From positions 1 through 5,340 of the forward strand of contig JAHAAK010000060.1 of the NCBI GenBank assembly GCA_018376905.1: a stretch of DNA of 5,340 bases, given 5' to 3'. Position 1 is the first letter of the stretch; each line of letters begins with the position of its first letter. Under the pieces are notes generated by a model. It worked only from the letters and a program-made list of their open reading frames with translations. It did no database searches and was not told the DNA's origin. The stretch is from Collinsella sp. (GTDB taxonomy: Bacteria > Actinomycetota > Coriobacteriia > Coriobacteriales > Coriobacteriaceae). Positions 4,878 through 5,340 of this stretch are shown one piece after another. The translations under genes and the position numbers were made by a program.

Positions 4878-5340
4878 CTACATCATGCCAATGCCGAACA
4901 AGGCCAGCAGCATGTCGATAATCTTGATGAATACGAACGGCGCCACGATACCGCCCAGACCCCACACCAGCAGGTTGTGGGTCAGCAGCTGGCCGGATGA
5001 AAGCTCGCGGTACTTCACGCCTTTCAGGGCGGCAGGAATCAGCGCGACGATGACCAGCGCGTTGTAGATAATGGCGGACAGCACGGCAGTCAACGGGCTG
5101 GTGAGCCCCAGGATGTTGAGGGCGTCCAACCCGGGGTAGATCGGCGAGAACAGGGCCGGGATGATAGCGAAGTACTTCGCCATGTCGTTGGCGACCGAGA
5201 AGGTCGTAAGCGAACCGCGGGTCATGAGCAGCTGCTTGCCGATACGCACGACCTCGATGAGCTTGGTGGGGCTGGAGTCGAGGTCGACCATGTTGCCGGC
5301 CTCCTTGGCAGCCTGGGTGCCCGTGTTCATGGCCACGGCG
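4878..5340 (-). CDS. kdpB: Potassium-transporting P-type ATPase subunit B, C-terminal part (cut by window edge)
   Basis: KdpB is the ATP-hydrolysing P-type ATPase subunit of the Kdp K+ pump. Only the last 154 or so codons lie in the window; the frame continues past position 5340. The visible part begins at the end of the phosphorylation domain, AMNTGTQAAKEAGNMVDLDS, followed by PTKLIEVV and then the C-terminal membrane helices. VANDMAKYFAIIPALF contains the helix-5 Asp and Lys (codons at 5184-5186 and 5175-5177) that correspond to E. coli Asp583 and Lys586, needed for coupling. Two further membrane stretches are AVLSAIIYNALVIVALIPAA and the segment running to the C-terminus. The ending FGIGMM is hydrophobic and normal for the family. 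The DTGTITLGNR phosphorylation site and kdpA would be to the right, outside the window. It is translationally close to kdpC. Confidence 0.96.
   Translation of the reverse strand, partial: AVAMNTGTQAAKEAGNMVDLDSSPTKLIEVVRIGKQLLMTRGSLTTFSVANDMAKYFAIIPALFSPIYPGLDALNILGLTSPLTAVLSAIIYNALVIVALIPAALKGVKYRELSSGQLLTHNLLVWGLGGIVAPFVFIKIIDMLLALFGIGMM

Noticed and set aside
4168..5067. 299-codon plus-strand open frame over kdpC and the end of kdpB
   Set aside because: It is antisense to two well-conserved kdp genes and is low-complexity Ser/Pro/Arg-rich in character.

Overview
The window looks like chromosomal DNA of a moderately high-GC anaerobe, most likely a gut coriobacterium such as Collinsella. 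This is judged from the style of the Kdp proteins, the 2-enoate-reductase-like flavoenzyme and the GC-rich codon use. It is an impression from protein character, because no rRNA or other marker gene is present.

Layout. Positions 1-300 hold no gene I can name. Positions 301-370 are a tandem array of seven 10-bp units (consensus CTATAnnTTG) that carries promoter-like hexamers in register. Directly after it lies a 363-residue Orc/Cdc6-like AAA+ ATPase with a C-terminal winged helix (387-1478, +). About 200 bp of AT-richer intergenic DNA follows, with a 15-bp perfect inverted repeat, a recurring AGACGnAAA motif and a strong bidirectional terminator (1649-1684). Next is the C-terminal remnant of a GntR/FadR-type (FCD domain) regulator (about 1738-1977, +), then a terminator at 2012-2050.

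The right half is read from the minus strand. kdpB (C-terminal part, cut by the window edge) and kdpC are 12 bp apart and encode part of the high-affinity K+ uptake ATPase. They end at a long hairpin with a T6 tract (4140-4211). After a 248-bp gap comes a 649-residue multidomain flavoenzyme (2077-4026, -). It has an old-yellow-enzyme barrel, a [4Fe-4S] cysteine cluster and FAD and NAD(P)H domains, and resembles the 2-enoate reductase / BaiCD / BaiH / dienoyl-CoA reductase group. The regulator remnant converges on this enzyme and may once have controlled it.

The best candidate for something undescribed is the ATPase with its helically phased decamer array. The pair looks like a self-contained cassette: its left edge coincides with the end of a short truncated reading frame and its right side abuts a decapitated regulator gene. 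A DNA-binding ATPase next to 10-bp iteron-like repeats suggests either autoregulation through the array or an initiator/plasmid-like origin of the cassette. Both are inference.
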